From: Levilactobacillus acidifarinae DSM 19394 = JCM 15949
GTDB taxonomy: Bacteria > Bacillota > Bacilli > Lactobacillales > Lactobacillaceae
Assembly (NCBI RefSeq): GCF_001434835.1
Contig: NZ_AZDV01000003.1
Coordinates: 124,001 to 188,000, forward strand
DNA: 64,000 nt
Direction of reading: 5' to 3'
The position numbers and the translations under genes were made by a program. Below, one piece after another: positions 63,987-64,000 of the stretch. How positions within the stretch are numbered: position 1 is the stretch's first letter; each line of letters begins with the position of its first letter. The notes beneath the pieces were generated by a model. It did not search any database. It had not been told where the DNA came from and was given only the letters and a program-made list of their open reading frames with translations.

Positions 63987-64000
63987 CCGTTACCGGTGGC

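Overview
The window is a gene-dense chromosomal segment of a low-GC-lineage Gram-positive bacterium of the Lactobacillaceae, with an above-average GC content for that group; a Levilactobacillus brevis-like heterofermenter is the best guess. Supporting signs are AGGAGG Shine-Dalgarno sites, frequent TTG and GTG starts, HprK, long-form HPF, the short SecA without a zinc tail, CIRCE and Pho-box regulation, and gene orders shared with Bacillus (tsaB-rimI-tsaD-ydiF-rex-groESL; ffs-dnaX-ebfC-recR-yaaL-tmk-darA-holB-yabA-rsmI). Most of it is housekeeping; species assignment is inference.

Layout. 1-2 kb: hprK (3' end outside the window), a YvlD-type membrane protein and a PspC-domain protein. 2-10.7 kb: phosphate uptake and sensing (pstSCAB2B1-phoU; phoPR; a MinJ-like PDZ membrane protein in the phoPR operon), with four PhoP boxes at exact 11-bp spacing before pstS. 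11-17.6 kb: prfB with its programmed frameshift, secA, hpf, comFC, comFA. 17.6-26.2 kb: yigZ, tagO, two copies of lrgAB flanking a TauE-type exporter and a divergent TetR regulator, and a KimA-like potassium transporter. 26.6-34.7 kb: groESL with CIRCE, rex, an ABC-F protein, tsaD, rimI, tsaB. 34.9-51 kb: an acyl-ACP thioesterase, then the rsmI-yabA-holB-darA-tmk cluster, separated from yaaL-recR-ebfC-dnaX by a six-gene exopolysaccharide synthase locus. 51-64 kb: uidA with a divergent AraC regulator, SRP RNA, tadA, a methyltransferase, nrdHEF with two NrdR-like boxes, metE-metF and a divergent LysR regulator with a MET-box-like palindrome.

Most interesting parts. (1) The exopolysaccharide locus (39.1-47.5 kb): a GH8 lipoprotein, a polytopic membrane protein, a DUF2334-like exported protein, a BcsA-like GT2 synthase without PilZ, a BcsB-like subunit and a membrane protein whose GGDEF motif is destroyed while its RxxD c-di-GMP inhibitory-site motif remains. 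This resembles the Listeria pss system and suggests c-di-GMP-gated polysaccharide synthesis in a lactobacillus. It has its own terminators on both sides and a catabolite-repression (cre) match upstream, and it sits inside an otherwise conserved replication/repair cluster. (2) Two copies of a roughly 125-bp element (near 29.1 and 54.6 kb), each directly downstream of a minus-strand terminator. Their central 13-bp stems differ in sequence at six positions but keep pairing, and the non-Watson-Crick pairs are G-U only on the minus strand, so this looks like a genuinely structured RNA or RNA-encoded repeat. (3) A different 142-bp multi-branched element between phoU and the PspC gene.

No tRNA, rRNA, CRISPR array, prophage or intact insertion sequence was recognised. 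Start codons were moved from the longest open frame wherever a Shine-Dalgarno site favoured an internal start; those cases are stated.
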